Below, in pieces: positions 42,667 to 61,157 of a stretch of 64,000 bases of DNA. Made by a program: the position numbers and the translations under genes. Origin of the DNA: Kitasatospora xanthocidica. GTDB taxonomy: Bacteria; Actinomycetota; Actinomycetes; Streptomycetales; Streptomycetaceae. The notes beneath the pieces were generated by a model that made no database searches, was not told the DNA's origin, and saw nothing but the letters and a program-made list of their open reading frames with translations. Numbering within the stretch: position 1 is the first letter of the stretch; each line of letters begins with the position of its first letter. The stretch covers positions 62,001-126,000 of the forward strand of contig NZ_BNBY01000003.1 in NCBI RefSeq assembly GCF_014656195.1, given 5' to 3'.

Positions 42667-45375
42667 CCTCTTCCAGCCCCGGCAGCCCGCCGCCCACGCG
42701 ACCCTGCCGCCCGACCGGCCGCGCCCGCCGGTGACCCAGTTCCGGCGCGCGACGGTCAGCCTCGACAGCGCCGCCCTCGCCGAGGGCGTCACGGAGGTCG
42801 CGGACCGGTACGGGATCGAGCCGCAGACGGCGGCGGTCGCCGCGGTCGCCGCCGCCCTGGCCGCCCGCCACCACCGCGGCCGCACCGCGCTCGCGGTCGG
42901 CACGGTCCTCGGACCGGTCCGACTCCTGGACGTCGAGGTCGAGTTGGGCGGCCGGTCCGCGGCGACGGTGACCCTCGGCCGGCTGGACGCCGCGTTCGAG
43001 ACCGACCTGGAGACCGACCTCGGAGCCGGGCCGGAGTCCGCCGCCCGCTCCGGTGTCGCGGTGCTGTTCGGGCGCCCGGCCGAGCAGTGGCGGGGCATCG
43101 GACCCCAGCTCGCCGACCGGGACCTGGTGCTCAGCCTCGACCCGGACCGCAAGGAGGCCGGCTGCGAGTTCGACCGCGACCTCTACGACCCCGCCACCGT
43201 GACGGCCTTCTGCGAGTCCGTCCGGCAGGTGCTGGTCGCGCTGCTGGACGCGCCGGAGCTGCCCGTCCTCGACATCGAGGACGTCGAGGACGCCGAGGAC
43301 ATCGAGCAGGACCCGGCCCAGGCCGCCCCGCTGGCGCCCGGCACCGCCGAACTGACCGCCGGCGAGGGAGTCCTGGCGGGCATCTGGGCCGAGGTGCTGG
43401 ACGTCTCCCCCGCCGAGATCGACACCGACTCCGACTTCTTCGCCCTGGGCGGGCACTCCCTGCTCGCCGCCCGGGTCGCCATGCGGGCGGGCACCGTCTT
43501 CGGCGTCGAGATCACCGTCGAGGACCTCTTCCACCGCCCCACGCTGTCCGGGCTCGCCGAGTGGATCGAGCGGGCCGCGCCCGCCACGGCCCGGCCGATC
43601 CCGGCCGCCCCGGCCGGCGGCGCCCAGCCGCTCAGCTCCGTACAGACCGGGATCTGGCTCGCCGAACAGCTCAACCCGGGCGCGGCCCAGTACAACTTCC
43701 CGCTGTCCTGGCGGCTGCGCGGCACGGTGGACCCGCAGGCGCTGCGGCGGGCCCTGGACGAGCTGGTGCGGCGTCACGAGGCGCTGCGGCTGCGGATCAC
43801 CGAGTCGGAGGCCGGCCCGGTCCAGACCGTCGCCCCGGTCGCGGCGGCGCCCTTCGAGACCGTCGAGCTGCCCGGGCTCGACGAGGCCGGCCTCGCCGAC
43901 CTGGTCGAGCAGACCGTCAACGCGCCCTTCGACCTCGCCGAGAGCGCGCTGCGCGCGGTGCTGGTGCGCCTGGGCGCCGACGACTGGGCCTTCGTCCTGG
44001 TCGTCCACCACATCGTCTGCGACCAGTGGTCGCTGGCCCACCTGGTCGACGAGCTCGGCGCGCTGTACGCCGGCGGGGAGGCCGCGCCCGACGACGGCCC
44101 CCGGGACGGCTCTCCCGCCGGCTACCTGGACTACGCCGCCTGGCACCGGGACGTGCTGGCCGAGCGGCTGCCCGCGCTGCGGGACCACTGGCGGGAGAGC
44201 GTCGTCAACGCCCCCGAGGTGGACCTGACAGCCCTGCACCGCGCGGCCCCCGGCCCCGGCCTGCGCGGCGGCTGCCACCGCTTCGAGATCCCCGCCGGGC
44301 TGCTCGGCGAGGTCGAGGCCCTCGGCCGGAGCACCGGCACGACCCCGTTCATGGTGCTCTACGCCGGGTTCCTCGGGCTGCTCCACCGCTACTCGGGGCA
44401 GCACGACCTCACCGTCGGCACCTCCGTCGCCGGCCGCAACCACCCGCAGCTCGAAGCCTCGGTCGGCTCCTTCGTCAACCTGGTGCAGCTGCGCACCGGG
44501 CTGGCCGAGGGCCTGCCGTTCCGCGAGCTGCTGGACCGCGCCCGGACCACCGTCATCGACGCCTACACCCACCAGGACTACCCGCTGGAGACCGCGCTGC
44601 GGGAGCGGCGGATCCACGGCGCCCAGGGCTCGCCGCTGACCTCGGTCATCTTCGAGCTGCTGAACGTCGACCCGGTGCGGCTCTCGCTCCCGGGCGCCGC
44701 GGCCGAGGAGGTGCCGGTCCGGGTCCGCTCGGCGAAGTTCGGGCTGATGGTGACGCTGGAGACCACCACCTCCGGGACGATCGGCAACCTCGAGTACCAG
44801 GCCGACCGTTACGACGCCGCGCGGATCGCCCGGTTCGTCGAGCACTACCTGTCGCTCCTCACGGCCGTGGTCCGGGACCCGGAGCTGCGGGCCGACAGGT
44901 GGCTGCCCGCCGGGGAGCCGGCCGACGCCGGGATCACGCCCGGCCCGGCCGCGGCGGACCCGGCCTCGGTGGACCCCGCCTCGGTGGATCCGGCGGAGAC
45001 CGGCCGCCCGGAGCCGGAGGCCGACGAAGCGGCCCCGGCGTCCAGCCGGCGCGCCGCCCTGGAGACCGTCCTGGCCGACCTCTGGGCCGAGGAGCTCGGC
45101 GTCGACAGCATCGGCGCCGACCAGGACTTCTTCGCCCTCGGCGGCTACTCGCTGACCGCGACCCGGATCGTGGCGCGGCTGCGGCGCGAGCTGTCCGTCA
45201 CGGTGCCGCTGCGCGTCCTGCTCGTCGACGGGACGCTCGCCGCGCTGGCGACGTACATCGAGGAGCACGAGCCCGACCTTCCGGGCCTGCACAGGACCAT
45301 CAGGGTCATCCGGCTGGCCCGGGCGGACGAGCACCGGCAGCGGCAGACCGCCGATCAGGAGAGGAGTGGAGCGTC

Positions 45376-45379
<4 letters not shown>
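42656..45379 (+). CDS. NRPS protein without A domain: partial C-T-C-T
   Basis: A 907-residue protein. Residues about 28-205 match only the C-terminal half of a condensation domain (ending FDRDLYDPATVTAFC); the half with HHxxxDG is missing. T1 has [14 protein letters not shown] near residue 260. A complete C domain covers about 320-760, with VVHHIVCDQWSL (Gly of DG replaced by Gln). T2 has FFALGGYSLTATRI near residue 824. Neither T domain has a cognate A domain in the protein, so both must be loaded in trans. Between the last C and T2 is an Asp/Ala/Pro repeat region (PASVDPASVDPAE). Confidence 0.9.
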
Positions 45380-51672
<6,293 letters not shown>

Positions 51673-51722
51673 CGTTCCGTCCATACCTGTTCAGAAAACC
51701 CATTCCGCTTGTGGAGGTTGCC

Positions 51723-51917
51723 ATGTCCAACGACGAACTCGACCTGGACTACAAGGTCGTGGTGAACGACGAGGAGCAGTACTCGATCTGGCCCGAGGAC
51801 CGGGACAACCCGCCCGGCTGGCAGGACGCCGGCGCCCGGGGCAAGAAGCCGGACTGCCTGGAGTGGATCGAGCGGAACTGGACCGACATGCGGCCCAAGA
51901 GCCTGCGCAGCGCCTAG
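51723..51917 (+). CDS. MbtH-like protein
   Basis: A 64-residue MbtH protein, the small partner that binds and activates many NRPS adenylation domains. It has [33 protein letters not shown]: the conserved Asn, Glu, Ser, Trp and Pro residues of the family. GGAGG precedes ATG 51723. It lies between two large NRPS genes in the same operon and may serve both, as well as the A domains encoded on the other strand. Confidence 0.95.
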   Translation: MSNDELDLDYKVVVNDEEQYSIWPEDRDNPPGWQDAGARGKKPDCLEWIERNWTDMRPKSLRSA

Positions 51918-51953
51918 TCACCATCGTTCGGGACGGAGTTGGAGGTACATCTG

Positions 51954-54900
51954 ATGTCACACGGTCTGGACGCCCTGAAAGACGGGTCGGCTCCCGTCCC
52001 GGCACCCCTCTCGCCGGACACACCCGCCGCGGCGGGTGCCGGCCGGCTGCCGCTGTCCCTGGCACAGCAGCGGCTGTGGTTCCTCTCCAGGCTCGGGGAG
52101 TTCCGGGCCGGGTACAACATGCCCCGGGTGCTCCGGATCTCCGGGCCCCTGGACCGGGCAGCGCTGACCGCGGCGCTCGGCGACGTCGTCCGCCGCCACG
52201 CGGCGCTGCGGACGGTGTTCCCGGAGGTCGCCGGGCAGCCGTGGCAGCAGGTCGTGGCCCCCGGCGAGGTCGCCGGGCGGTTCACGGTGGAGACCGCCGA
52301 GTGCGCCGCCGGGGAGCTGGCCGGCCGGGTCGACCTGGCCTGCCGGCACGAGTTCGACCTGACCTCCGAACTCCCGGTAAGGGCCTGGCTGTTCGCGACC
52401 GGCCCGGCGGAGCACGTGCTGGTGCTGGTGCTCCACCACATCGCCGCGGACGGCTGGTCGCTCGGGCTCGTGGAGCGCGACCTCGGCACCGCCTACGCCG
52501 CCCGCCGTTCCGGCGCCGAGCCGGTCTGGCCCGCCCTGCCCCTGGAGTACCCGGAGCACGCGGTGCGCCAGCGCTCGGCGCTCGGCGCGGAGGACGATCC
52601 GCACAGCCTCCTCTCCCAGCAACTCGACTACTGGCGCGAGGAGTTGCGCGGCTCCCCGCAGGAGCTGCCGCTGCCCCGGGACCGGCAGCGGCCGCCGACG
52701 GCGGGCCCCTCGCCCGCCGGGACGGTGCGCTTCGAGGTCGACGCCGACACCCACCGGGCGCTGGCGCGGCTGGCCCGCGAGCACCGGGTCACACCCTTCG
52801 TGGCGCTGCAGGCGGCGTTCGCGGCGCTGCTGAGCCGGCTGGGGGCGGGCACCGACATCCCGATCGGCGCGCCGGTGGACGGCCGTACGGACGAGGACCT
52901 GCAGGAGCTCGTCGGCTTCTTCGTCAACACCCTGGTGTTCCGGGTCGACTGCTCGGGCGATCCGAGCTTCGGCGAGCTGCTGAAGCGGGTGCGGCGCACG
53001 GCCCTGACGGCCTTCGCCCACCAGGACGTCCCCTTCGACCGGGTGGTCGAGGCCGTCAACCCCGTCCGTACGGCGGCCGGCAACCCGCTCTTCCAGGTGA
53101 GCTTCTCGCTGGAGGCCGCCGGGGACGGCGGCGGCCTGGTCCTGCCGGGCCTGACGGTCGCCGATGAGCCGTTCGCGGCGGGCGCGGCCAAGTTCGACCT
53201 CAGCCTCGGTCTGACCGAGCACCGCGCGGACGGGCAGCCGGCCGGCCTGAGCGGCGTGCTGGAGTACGCGGAGGACCTGTTCGACCGGGCCACCGCCGAG
53301 GCGCTGGCCCGCCGCTGGCAGCTGCTGCTCGCCGGGGCGCTGGCCGAGCCGGCCCGGCCGGTCGGCGAACTCCCGCTGATGGACGGGGCCGAGCGGCAGC
53401 GGCTGCTCGACCTGGGCGACGGGCCCGAGGGCGTGCTGCCCGAGGTGGTGCCCTCGGCGGTCGAGCGGTTCGCGGCGCAGGTCGCGGCGGCCGGCGACCG
53501 CACCGCCGTCGGCGACGGCACCGGCGCCCGGCTGAGCTACCGTCAACTCGACGAGCGGGCGGGCCGGATCGCCGCGCTGCTGGCCGAGCAGGGGGTCCGG
53601 CGGGGCGACCGGGTCGGGCTCTGCCTCGGCCGCTCCGTCGACATGGTGGCCGGTGTGCTCGCCGTCCTGCGGCTCGGCGCGGCCTACGTCCCCGTCGACC
53701 CCGACTACCCGCCGGCCCGCCTGGAGTTCGTCCTCGGCGACGCCCGGGTCCCGATCGTCCTGACCGACCCCGGGACCGCCGCCCGCGTGCCGGACGGGCC
53801 GTGGCGCACCCTCGACGTCACCCGGACGACCGACGCCGCCGTCCCGGCACCGGTACGGCCCGAGCCGGCCGAACTCGCCTACGTCATCTACACCTCGGGA
53901 TCCACCGGCCGGCCCAAGGGCGTCGAGGTCACCCACGGCAACCTCGCCGTGTTCCTGGCCTCCACCCGGCTCCTCTCGGACGCGTCGGAGACCGACGTGT
54001 GGACGCTGTTCCACTCGCTCGCCTTCGACTTCTCGGTCTGGGAGATCTGGGGCCCGCTGGCCTTCGGCGGCCGCCTGGTCGTCGTCCCCCGCGAGGCGGT
54101 GATGGACCCGGACGCGCTGCACGCGCTGCTGGCCCGGGAAGGGGTCACCGTCCTCAGCCAGACCCCGTCCGCCTTCCGGCAGTTCGCGGCCCGGGAGGAG
54201 CGCCACCCGGTGGACGCGCTGGGGCTGCGGATGGTCGTGCTCGGCGGCGAGGCGCTCGACCTCGCGACGGTCGGCAAGTGGCAGCGCCGGCACCCCGCGG
54301 ACACCACCCGGCTGGTGAACGCCTACGGCGCCACCGAGAACACGGTGCTCACGACCTGGCGGGTGATGGCCCCCGTCAGCACCGGCACCGGGGCCGAGGC
54401 GAACGTCTCCCCCATCGACGGGACCATTCCGGGCTGGCGGCTGGCCGTCCTGGACGCCCGCGGCGAGCCGGTGCCCACCGGGGTCGTCGGCGAGATCCAC
54501 GTCGGCGGTCCCGGCGTGGCCCGCGGCTACCTCGGCCGCCCCGCGCTGACCGCCGAGCGCTACCTCCCGGACCCGTTCACCGACGTGCCCGGCGCCCGGC
54601 TCTACCGGACCGGCGACCTCGGCCGCTGGAACGCCGCCGGTGAGCTGGAGTACTGCGGCCGCACCGACGACCAGGTCAAGATCCGCGGCTTCCGGATCGA
54701 ACTCGGCGAGGTCGAGGCCGCGATCGCCCGGCACCCGTCCGTCCAGGGCGCCGCCGTGGTGGTCCGCGAGGACACCCCCGGCGACCGCCGGCTCGTCGCC
54801 TACGCCGCCTGCCCCGACGGGACGGACGCCCGCGAACTGCGCGAGTTCGCCACCGGCCACCTGCCCGCCCACATGGTCCCCGGGGCGATCGTCGTCCTGG

Positions 54901-57900
54901 AGGCGCTGCCGCTGACCCGCAACGGGAAGGTCGACCGCGCCGCCCTGCCCGTACCGGAGGTCTCCGCCCGGGCCGCCGGCCGCGAGCCCGCGAACCCGAC
55001 CGAGGCGGCCCTGTGCGCGCTCTTCGCCGAGGTCCTGGAGGTGGAGCGGGTCGGCGTCGAGGACGCCTTCTTCGAGCTCGGCGGGCACTCGCTGCTGGTC
55101 ATCCGGCTGGTGGACCGGATCCGCTCCGCCCTCGGCGTGGAGCTGTCCGTCCGGGCCGTGTTCGAGGCCGCGACCCCGGCCGGCCTGGCCGCGCTCGTCG
55201 ACCTCGGGCAGCGGGCCCGCCCGGCCGTGCGGCCCGCCGTCCGCCCGGAGCGCCTGCCGCTCTCCTTCGCCCAGCGCCGCCTCTGGTTCCTCAACGAACT
55301 CGACGGCGGGGCGGCCTACAACATCCCGTACGCGGCCCGGCTCTCCGGCCGCCTGGACGTCGAGGCGCTGACCGCCGCCCTGGCCGACGTCGTCGACCGG
55401 CACGAGGCGCTGCGCACCGTGCTGCCCACCGAGGACGGCCGGCCCTGGCAGCAGGTCCTCACCGGCCCGGACGCCCGGCCGGAACTGCCCGTCACCGACA
55501 CCACGCCGGAGGCGCTGGAGGCCGGGCTCACCGAGGAGAGCAACCGGGCCTTCCGGCTCACCACCGAACCCGCCCTGCGCGCCCGGCTCTTCCGCCTCGC
55601 CCCGGACGAGCACGTCCTCCTGCTGGTCGTCCACCACGTGGCCTGCGACGGCTGGTCGCTGGAGCCGCTGCTGGACGACCTCGCCGAGGCGTACGCGGCA
55701 CGCCGCACCGGCAGCGCCCCGGCCTGGCCGCCGCTGCCCGTCCAGTACGCCGACTTCACGCTCTGGCAGCGCGAGCTGCTCGGCGCCGAGGACGACCCGG
55801 CGAGCCGGCTCACCCAGCAGACCGAGTACTGGCGCCAGGCCCTGGCCGGCGTCCCCGACCAGCTCGCGCTGCCCTTCGACCGGCCGCGCTCGGGCACCGT
55901 CAGCCTGCGCGGCGGCGAGGTCGCGGTCGAGGTCGGCCCGACCCTGCACGCGGCCCTGGCCGCCGTCGCGCGGGCCCACGACTGCACCGTCTTCATGGCG
56001 CTGCAGGCCGCGGTGGGCGTGGTGCTCTCCCGCTCCGGGGCCGGGCCCGACATCCCGCTGGGCACGGCCACCTCCGGGCGCGCCGACGGCGTGCTGGACG
56101 GCCTGGTCGGCTTCTTCGCCAGCACCCTGGTGCTGCGCACCGACCTCTCCGGCGACCCGACCTTCACCGAGCTCCTCGGCCGGGTCCGGGAGACGGACCT
56201 CGGCGCCTACGCCCACCAGGACGTCCCGTTCGAGACCCTGGTCGAGGCGCTCAACCCGGCCCGGGTGCCCGGCGCCAACCCGCTGTTCCAGGTCAGCGTC
56301 TCCATGCTGAACAGCATCAGCGCGGAGCTCGCCCTCCCGGAGCTGGCGGTCGCCCCGCACGACCTGAGCATGGGGATCTCCGCCTTCGACCTGTCCTTCG
56401 TGTTCGGCGAGCGCCCGGGCGGCGCGGCCGGGGCCGGGCCGGCCACCGGCCTGGTCGCCGCGATCGGGTACGACGCCGACCTGTTCGACCACGCCACCGT
56501 CGAGGGCATCGCCGCCCGGCTGGTACTGGTGCTGGAGGCGATGGCCGCCGACCCGGGCCGCCGGATCGGCGCGGTGGAGCTGCTCTCCGCCCGGGAGCGG
56601 CAGCAGGTCCTGCGGGACTGGAACGACACCGCCACCGAGGTGCCGACGGGGACGGTGCCCGAGCTCTTCGCCGCCCGGGTCGCGCACACCCCCGCGGCAC
56701 CGGCGGTGCGCCACCTCGGCACCGAGCTGAGCTACGCCGAACTCGACGCCCGCGCCAACCGGCTGGCGCACGAGCTGATCGCCCGGGGCATCGGTCCCGG
56801 CCGTCTGGTGGCCCTCGCCCTGCCCCGCTCGGAGCAGATCGTGGTGGCCCTGCTCGCGGTCCTCAAGGCCGGGGCGGCCTACCTCCCGGTCGACCCGTCC
56901 TACCCCGCCGACCGGGTCGCCTTCATGCTGCGGGACGCCGCCCCGGCCTGTGTGCTCAGCACCGGCAAGGTCGCCGCCGCCCTGCCCGGCGGCCCGGCCC
57001 TCCCCGTCCTGGCGCTGGACGACGAGCGGGTGCGCCGCTCGGTCGCCCAGCGACCGGCCACCGCGCCCGCCGACGCCGACCGGACCGCGCCGCTGCTGCC
57101 CGCCCACCCGGCGTACGTCATCTACACCTCGGGGTCGACGGGCCGCCCCAAGGGCGTGGTGGTCTCCCACCGCGGCCTGCCCAGCATGGTGCGCGCCCAG
57201 GCGGCGACGCTCGGCGTCGACGCCGGCAGCCGGGTGCTGCAGTTCGCCTCGATGAGCTTCGACGCCTCGGTCTGGGACACCTGGATGGCGCTGCTGACCG
57301 GCGGCTGCCTGGTCGTCGTGCCGGAGTCCGACCGGATCCCCGGCCCGGGCCTGGCTGACTTCCTGCGGGTGCACGGCATCACCCACGCCACCCTGCCGCC
57401 GGCCGTGGTCCTCGCCACCGAGTTCGACGAGGACGTCGCCGGGGTCACGCTGATCACCGCCGGCGAGGCCTGCACGCCCGCCGTCCTCGACGCGGCCCGC
57501 CACTTCGCCAAGGTGGTCAACGCCTACGGCCCCACCGAGTCCACGGTCTGCGCGACCATGCGCGTCGTCGACGGGGTGCCGGAGGCCGTCCCGATCGGCC
57601 GGCCGGTGGCGAACACCCGGGTGTTCGTGCTGGACGCGCTGCGGCGCCCCGTCCCGCCCGGCGTGCCCGGGGAGCTGTACCTCGCGGGGGCCGGGCTGGC
57701 CACCGGCTACCTGAACCGGCCCGCGCTGACCGCCGAGCGCTTCCTGCCGAACCCCTTCGGCGCGCCCGGGGAAAGGATGTACCGCACCGGCGACCTGGTG
57801 CGCTGGACCGCGGACGGCGAGCTGGTCTTCCTCGGCCGGACGGACGAGCAGATCAAGATCCGGGGCTTCCGGGTCGAGCCCGGCGAGGTCGAGGCGGTGC

Positions 57901-59189
57901 TCACCGGCCACCCGGAGGTCGCCCACGCCGCGGTGATCGCCCGGGAGGACCGCCCCGGGGACGTCCGGCTGGTGGCCTACGCCGTCCTGACGGCCGGTCG
58001 GCCGCCGCAGGACGGGGACCTCGCCGCCGAACTGCGGCGGTACGCGGCCGAGCGCCTGCCGGAGTACCTGGTCCCCGGCGACGTGGTGCTCCTCGACCAG
58101 CTGCCGCTGACACCGAGCGGGAAGGTGGACCGCAAGGCCCTGCCCGCGCCCGCGTCCCCGTCCGACGGCCCCGCCGCGGCGGGCCGGGCCGACCAGGACA
58201 CCCCCGAGGACCCGCGGGTCGCCGTCCTGGTCCGGCTCTTCGCGCAGGAGCTCGGCCTGGACCGGGCCGGCCCGGACGACTCCTTCTTCGAGCTGGGCGG
58301 CCACTCGCTGCTGGCGACCCGGCTGATCGGCCGGATCCGCGCCCTGCTCGGCGTCGAGATCGGCATCACCACGCTGTTCGAGGCACCCACCCCGGCCGGC
58401 CTCGCGGCCCGGCTGGACGAGGCCCCGACCGACCCGTACGCCAACGTCATCGAGCTCCGGCGCGGCCCGGCGAGCAGCCGTCCGGTCTTCTGCATCCACC
58501 CCATCGGCGGGCTCAGCTGGTGCTACAGCTCCGTCCTGCCCCACCTGGAGCGGGACCAGCCGGTCTACGGGATCCAGGTGACGGAGAGCCACGGCCGCTT
58601 CAAGGCGGTGGAGTCGCTCGACGCGCTGGCCCGGCGCTACGCCGACCTGATCACCGCGACGCACCCCGACGGCCCGTACGTCCTCATGGGCTGGTCGCTG
58701 GGCGGGGTGCTGTGCTACGAGGTCGCCCGCCTGCTGGAGGCCTCCGGGCGGACCGTCGACCTGGTCGTCCTCTACGACGCCTGGCCGTACGAGCGGCCGG
58801 TGACGCCCGAGGAGCTGGACGGCGACTTCGCCGCCTGGGTGACCGGCGAGGTGATCGCCGGCCCGACCGCCGACGGCGCCCTGGACGCCCGCCAGAGCCG
58901 GGCCCTGGTCCGCGCGGCCAAGGGCGTCGCCGCCCTCCTCGGGCCGCCGCACCCGGACGGCTACCACGGGCGGGTGCTGAGCATCGCCGCCGCCAAGACC
59001 GTCGCCGAGCGGGGCTCCGCGGCGCAGGCCTGGCAGCCGTACCTCACCGCGGCCGAGCACCACGTGGTGGACTCCGACCACGACGCGATGATGACGGCCG
59101 CCGTCATGGAGCAGTCGGGGCCGCTGGTGACGGCCGCCCTGGCGGCCCGGCCGGCCCCGTCGACCGGGACGGAGGCCGGCCGTGACTGA
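51954..59189 (+). CDS. NRPS protein: C-A-T-C-A(Phe)-T-TE, terminal
   Basis: 2411 residues, GGAGG before ATG 51954. C1: HHIAADGWS near residue 160. A1 (about 498-990): [18 protein letters not shown]; pocket D-F-W-S-V-G-A-V-L, Thr-like frame but unassigned. T1 [14 protein letters not shown] near 1040. C2: [10 protein letters not shown] near 1226. A2 (about 1568-2058): [18 protein letters not shown]; pocket D-A-W-T-I-A-A-V-C, the classic phenylalanine code. T2 [14 protein letters not shown] near 2110. TE from about 2178 with [14 protein letters not shown] (Ser near 2247) and DSDHDAMM, which releases the product by hydrolysis or cyclisation. No E domain. Confidence 0.93.
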   Translation: MSHGLDALKDGSAPVPAPLSPDTPAAAGAGRLPLSLAQQRLWFLSRLGEFRAGYNMPRVLRISGPLDRAALTAALGDVVRRHAALRTVFPEVAGQPWQQVVAPGEVAGRFTVETAECAAGELAGRVDLACRHEFDLTSELPVRAWLFATGPAEHVLVLVLHHIAADGWSLGLVERDLGTAYAARRSGAEPVWPALPLEYPEHAVRQRSALGAEDDPHSLLSQQLDYWREELRGSPQELPLPRDRQRPPTAGPSPAGTVRFEVDADTHRALARLAREHRVTPFVALQAAFAALLSRLGAGTDIPIGAPVDGRTDEDLQELVGFFVNTLVFRVDCSGDPSFGELLKRVRRTALTAFAHQDVPFDRVVEAVNPVRTAAGNPLFQVSFSLEAAGDGGGLVLPGLTVADEPFAAGAAKFDLSLGLTEHRADGQPAGLSGVLEYAEDLFDRATAEALARRWQLLLAGALAEPARPVGELPLMDGAERQRLLDLGDGPEGVLPEVVPSAVERFAAQVAAAGDRTAVGDGTGARLSYRQLDERAGRIAALLAEQGVRRGDRVGLCLGRSVDMVAGVLAVLRLGAAYVPVDPDYPPARLEFVLGDARVPIVLTDPGTAARVPDGPWRTLDVTRTTDAAVPAPVRPEPAELAYVIYTSGSTGRPKGVEVTHGNLAVFLASTRLLSDASETDVWTLFHSLAFDFSVWEIWGPLAFGGRLVVVPREAVMDPDALHALLAREGVTVLSQTPSAFRQFAAREERHPVDALGLRMVVLGGEALDLATVGKWQRRHPADTTRLVNAYGATENTVLTTWRVMAPVSTGTGAEANVSPIDGTIPGWRLAVLDARGEPVPTGVVGEIHVGGPGVARGYLGRPALTAERYLPDPFTDVPGARLYRTGDLGRWNAAGELEYCGRTDDQVKIRGFRIELGEVEAAIARHPSVQGAAVVVREDTPGDRRLVAYAACPDGTDARELREFATGHLPAHMVPGAIVVLEALPLTRNGKVDRAALPVPEVSARAAGREPANPTEAALCALFAEVLEVERVGVEDAFFELGGHSLLVIRLVDRIRSALGVELSVRAVFEAATPAGLAALVDLGQRARPAVRPAVRPERLPLSFAQRRLWFLNELDGGAAYNIPYAARLSGRLDVEALTAALADVVDRHEALRTVLPTEDGRPWQQVLTGPDARPELPVTDTTPEALEAGLTEESNRAFRLTTEPALRARLFRLAPDEHVLLLVVHHVACDGWSLEPLLDDLAEAYAARRTGSAPAWPPLPVQYADFTLWQRELLGAEDDPASRLTQQTEYWRQALAGVPDQLALPFDRPRSGTVSLRGGEVAVEVGPTLHAALAAVARAHDCTVFMALQAAVGVVLSRSGAGPDIPLGTATSGRADGVLDGLVGFFASTLVLRTDLSGDPTFTELLGRVRETDLGAYAHQDVPFETLVEALNPARVPGANPLFQVSVSMLNSISAELALPELAVAPHDLSMGISAFDLSFVFGERPGGAAGAGPATGLVAAIGYDADLFDHATVEGIAARLVLVLEAMAADPGRRIGAVELLSARERQQVLRDWNDTATEVPTGTVPELFAARVAHTPAAPAVRHLGTELSYAELDARANRLAHELIARGIGPGRLVALALPRSEQIVVALLAVLKAGAAYLPVDPSYPADRVAFMLRDAAPACVLSTGKVAAALPGGPALPVLALDDERVRRSVAQRPATAPADADRTAPLLPAHPAYVIYTSGSTGRPKGVVVSHRGLPSMVRAQAATLGVDAGSRVLQFASMSFDASVWDTWMALLTGGCLVVVPESDRIPGPGLADFLRVHGITHATLPPAVVLATEFDEDVAGVTLITAGEACTPAVLDAARHFAKVVNAYGPTESTVCATMRVVDGVPEAVPIGRPVANTRVFVLDALRRPVPPGVPGELYLAGAGLATGYLNRPALTAERFLPNPFGAPGERMYRTGDLVRWTADGELVFLGRTDEQIKIRGFRVEPGEVEAVLTGHPEVAHAAVIAREDRPGDVRLVAYAVLTAGRPPQDGDLAAELRRYAAERLPEYLVPGDVVLLDQLPLTPSGKVDRKALPAPASPSDGPAAAGRADQDTPEDPRVAVLVRLFAQELGLDRAGPDDSFFELGGHSLLATRLIGRIRALLGVEIGITTLFEAPTPAGLAARLDEAPTDPYANVIELRRGPASSRPVFCIHPIGGLSWCYSSVLPHLERDQPVYGIQVTESHGRFKAVESLDALARRYADLITATHPDGPYVLMGWSLGGVLCYEVARLLEASGRTVDLVVLYDAWPYERPVTPEELDGDFAAWVTGEVIAGPTADGALDARQSRALVRAAKGVAALLGPPHPDGYHGRVLSIAAAKTVAERGSAAQAWQPYLTAAEHHVVDSDHDAMMTAAVMEQSGPLVTAALAARPAPSTGTEAGRD

Positions 59190-59940
59190 CCACCGCGCCT
59201 CCGGCCCCGCCGTCGATCCCGGCCTCGACCGGGACCTCGACCCCGACCTGGACATCCCGGACCCGCGCGATCCGCGTCCGCTCGGCGACGACCGCCTGGT
59301 CTTCATCCGCCCGGTGCTCGACCCGGGCGGGAAGGTCGTCGCCGGGAACTTCTCCTACTACGACGCCTCCGAGGACACCGCCGGGTTCGAGGAGTCCCGG
59401 GTCCGCTACGCCTTCGGCACCGAGCGGCTGTTCATCGGCCGCTACTGCTCGATCGCGGCGGGCGTGACCTTCGTGATGGCCGGCGCGAACCACGTCTTCG
59501 ACGGCCCGACGGGCTACCCGTTCCTCAGCTTCGAGGGCGACTGGCGCGACGGCCTGATCGACGACCTGATCGCCCGGGGGCCGGGCCGCAAGGGCGACAC
59601 CCGGATCGGCAACGACGTCTGGATCGGCCGCGGCGCCACCGTCATGCCCGGCGTGACCGTCGGAGACGGCGCCATCATCGGCGCCGGCGCCCTGGTCGCC
59701 TCCGACGTGGCGCCTTACACGATCGTGGGCGGCAACCCGGCCCGGGTGATCCGCGCCCGCTACGGCCCCGAGGACGTCGAGCGGCTGCTCACCGCCCGCT
59801 GGTGGGACTGGCCGGTGGCGGCCGTCTCCCGGCACCTCCCGGAGCTGGTCCTCGGCCGGCCCGAACAGATCCTGTCCATCGCGCGGGCCGAGCAACTCCT
59901 CGCCCCCGCGCCCGCGACCACCCAGCGGAGCGCATCATGA
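59182..59940 (+). CDS. CatB/Vat-type O-acetyltransferase (left-handed beta-helix)
   Basis: A 252-residue hexapeptide-repeat acetyltransferase. [20 protein letters not shown] and [20 protein letters not shown] are beta-helix turns; ANHVFDG holds the catalytic His, and [19 protein letters not shown] is the C-terminal signature. Relatives acetylate hydroxyls of chloramphenicol or streptogramins. Here it may be a tailoring enzyme acetylating the peptide or a self-protection enzyme. GTG 59182 overlaps the NRPS stop. The first 35 residues are an Asp/Pro/Leu-rich extension. Confidence 0.87.
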   Translation: MTDHRASGPAVDPGLDRDLDPDLDIPDPRDPRPLGDDRLVFIRPVLDPGGKVVAGNFSYYDASEDTAGFEESRVRYAFGTERLFIGRYCSIAAGVTFVMAGANHVFDGPTGYPFLSFEGDWRDGLIDDLIARGPGRKGDTRIGNDVWIGRGATVMPGVTVGDGAIIGAGALVASDVAPYTIVGGNPARVIRARYGPEDVERLLTARWWDWPVAAVSRHLPELVLGRPEQILSIARAEQLLAPAPATTQRSAS

Positions 59941-61157
59941 CCACAGCGACCGGAGCCCCGCCGGCGGTCGACCTCGCGGACCCCGCCCTGTACGGGGCCG
60001 GCGACCCGGAGGCGGTGTGGGCCGCCCTGCGCCGCGACCACCCGGTGCACTGGAACGAGTCCCCGGACGGCGGCGGTTTCTGGGCCGTCACCCGCCACGC
60101 CGACGTCCAGCGGGTGCTGAAGGACACCGCGACCTTCACCTCGGCCCAGGGCATGCGGATCGGCCACAACCCGACCGCCACCGCCGAGGCCGCCGGGAAG
60201 ATGCTCATCGTCACGGACGCGCCCCGGCACGGGAAGATCCGGCGGGTCATCAGCTCCGCGTTCACCCCGCGCACCGTCGCCCGCCTGGAACAGAACATGC
60301 GGACGATCGTGCGCGAGGAGCTGGAGCCGGTACTGGACGGTGAGCCCTGCGAGTTCACCGACTTCGCCGCCGTCCTGCCGGTAGCGGTGATCTGCGACCT
60401 GCTGGGCGTGCCGAAGAGCGACTGGGCGTTCATGCTGAAGTCCACCCGGGCCGCCTTCGGCGCCTCCGAGGTCGACCCGATCGCCCGGCTCGAAGCACAC
60501 GCCGGCATGCTCGCCTACTACGCCGACCTCGTCGACTTCCGCCGGGACGAACCGGGCGACGACGTCATCAGCGCCATGGTGAACGGCACGGTCGACGGCG
60601 AGCCGCTCACCGACGAGGAGATCTTCCTCAACTGCGACGGCCTCATCTCGGGCGGCAACGAGACCACCCGGCACGCCACCGTCGGCGGGCTCCTCGCCCT
60701 CGCCGCCGACCCCGGGCAGTGGCGGCTCGCGGCCGCCTCCCCGGACCGGATGGACGGCGTCGTCGACGAGATCCTGCGCTACACCAGCCCGGCCATGCAC
60801 GTGCTGCGCACGGCCTCCCGGGACACCGAGATCGCCGGCCGGCCGATCAGGGCCGGCGACCCGGTGACGGTCTGGATGCCGTCCGCCAACCGGGACGGGA
60901 CGGTCTTCGAGGCGCCCGAGCGCTTCGACGTCCGGCGCACGCCCAACCCGCACGTCGCCTTCGGCGTGGGCCCGCACTTCTGCCTGGGCGGCGCGCTCGC
61001 CCGTACCGAACTCCGGGTGCTGTTCACCGAACTGCTCGCCGCGGCCGGATCCGCCGAACCGGCCGGCCCGGCCCGCCGGCTGCACTCCAACCTCATCTGG
61101 GGCTACGAGTCCGCCCCCGTCCTGCTGCACCCCCGCGCCGAGCGGGAGCGACGGTGA
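59937..61157 (+). CDS. Cytochrome P450
   Basis: A 406-residue soluble bacterial P450. The I-helix reads LISGGNETTRHA (Gly-Gly-Asn before the usual Glu/Thr pair), the K-helix has EILR, and the heme loop FGVGPHFCLGGALAR supplies the thiolate Cys near residue 346. This class hydroxylates small substrates or carrier-bound amino acids; beta-hydroxylation of an NRPS-bound residue is a common role in such clusters. A redox partner is not encoded here. ATG 59937 overlaps the acetyltransferase stop (ATGA). Confidence 0.93.
   Translation: MTTATGAPPAVDLADPALYGAGDPEAVWAALRRDHPVHWNESPDGGGFWAVTRHADVQRVLKDTATFTSAQGMRIGHNPTATAEAAGKMLIVTDAPRHGKIRRVISSAFTPRTVARLEQNMRTIVREELEPVLDGEPCEFTDFAAVLPVAVICDLLGVPKSDWAFMLKSTRAAFGASEVDPIARLEAHAGMLAYYADLVDFRRDEPGDDVISAMVNGTVDGEPLTDEEIFLNCDGLISGGNETTRHATVGGLLALAADPGQWRLAAASPDRMDGVVDEILRYTSPAMHVLRTASRDTEIAGRPIRAGDPVTVWMPSANRDGTVFEAPERFDVRRTPNPHVAFGVGPHFCLGGALARTELRVLFTELLAAAGSAEPAGPARRLHSNLIWGYESAPVLLHPRAERERR

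Noticed and set aside
51957-59306. A 2449-codon open frame on the minus strand opposite the terminal NRPS gene (and similar long minus frames opposite the other NRPS genes)
   Set aside because: It is the mirror of a GC-biased coding frame; its translation is Gly/Arg/Val/Asp-rich low complexity without any family motif, while the plus strand carries clear C, A, T and TE motifs.
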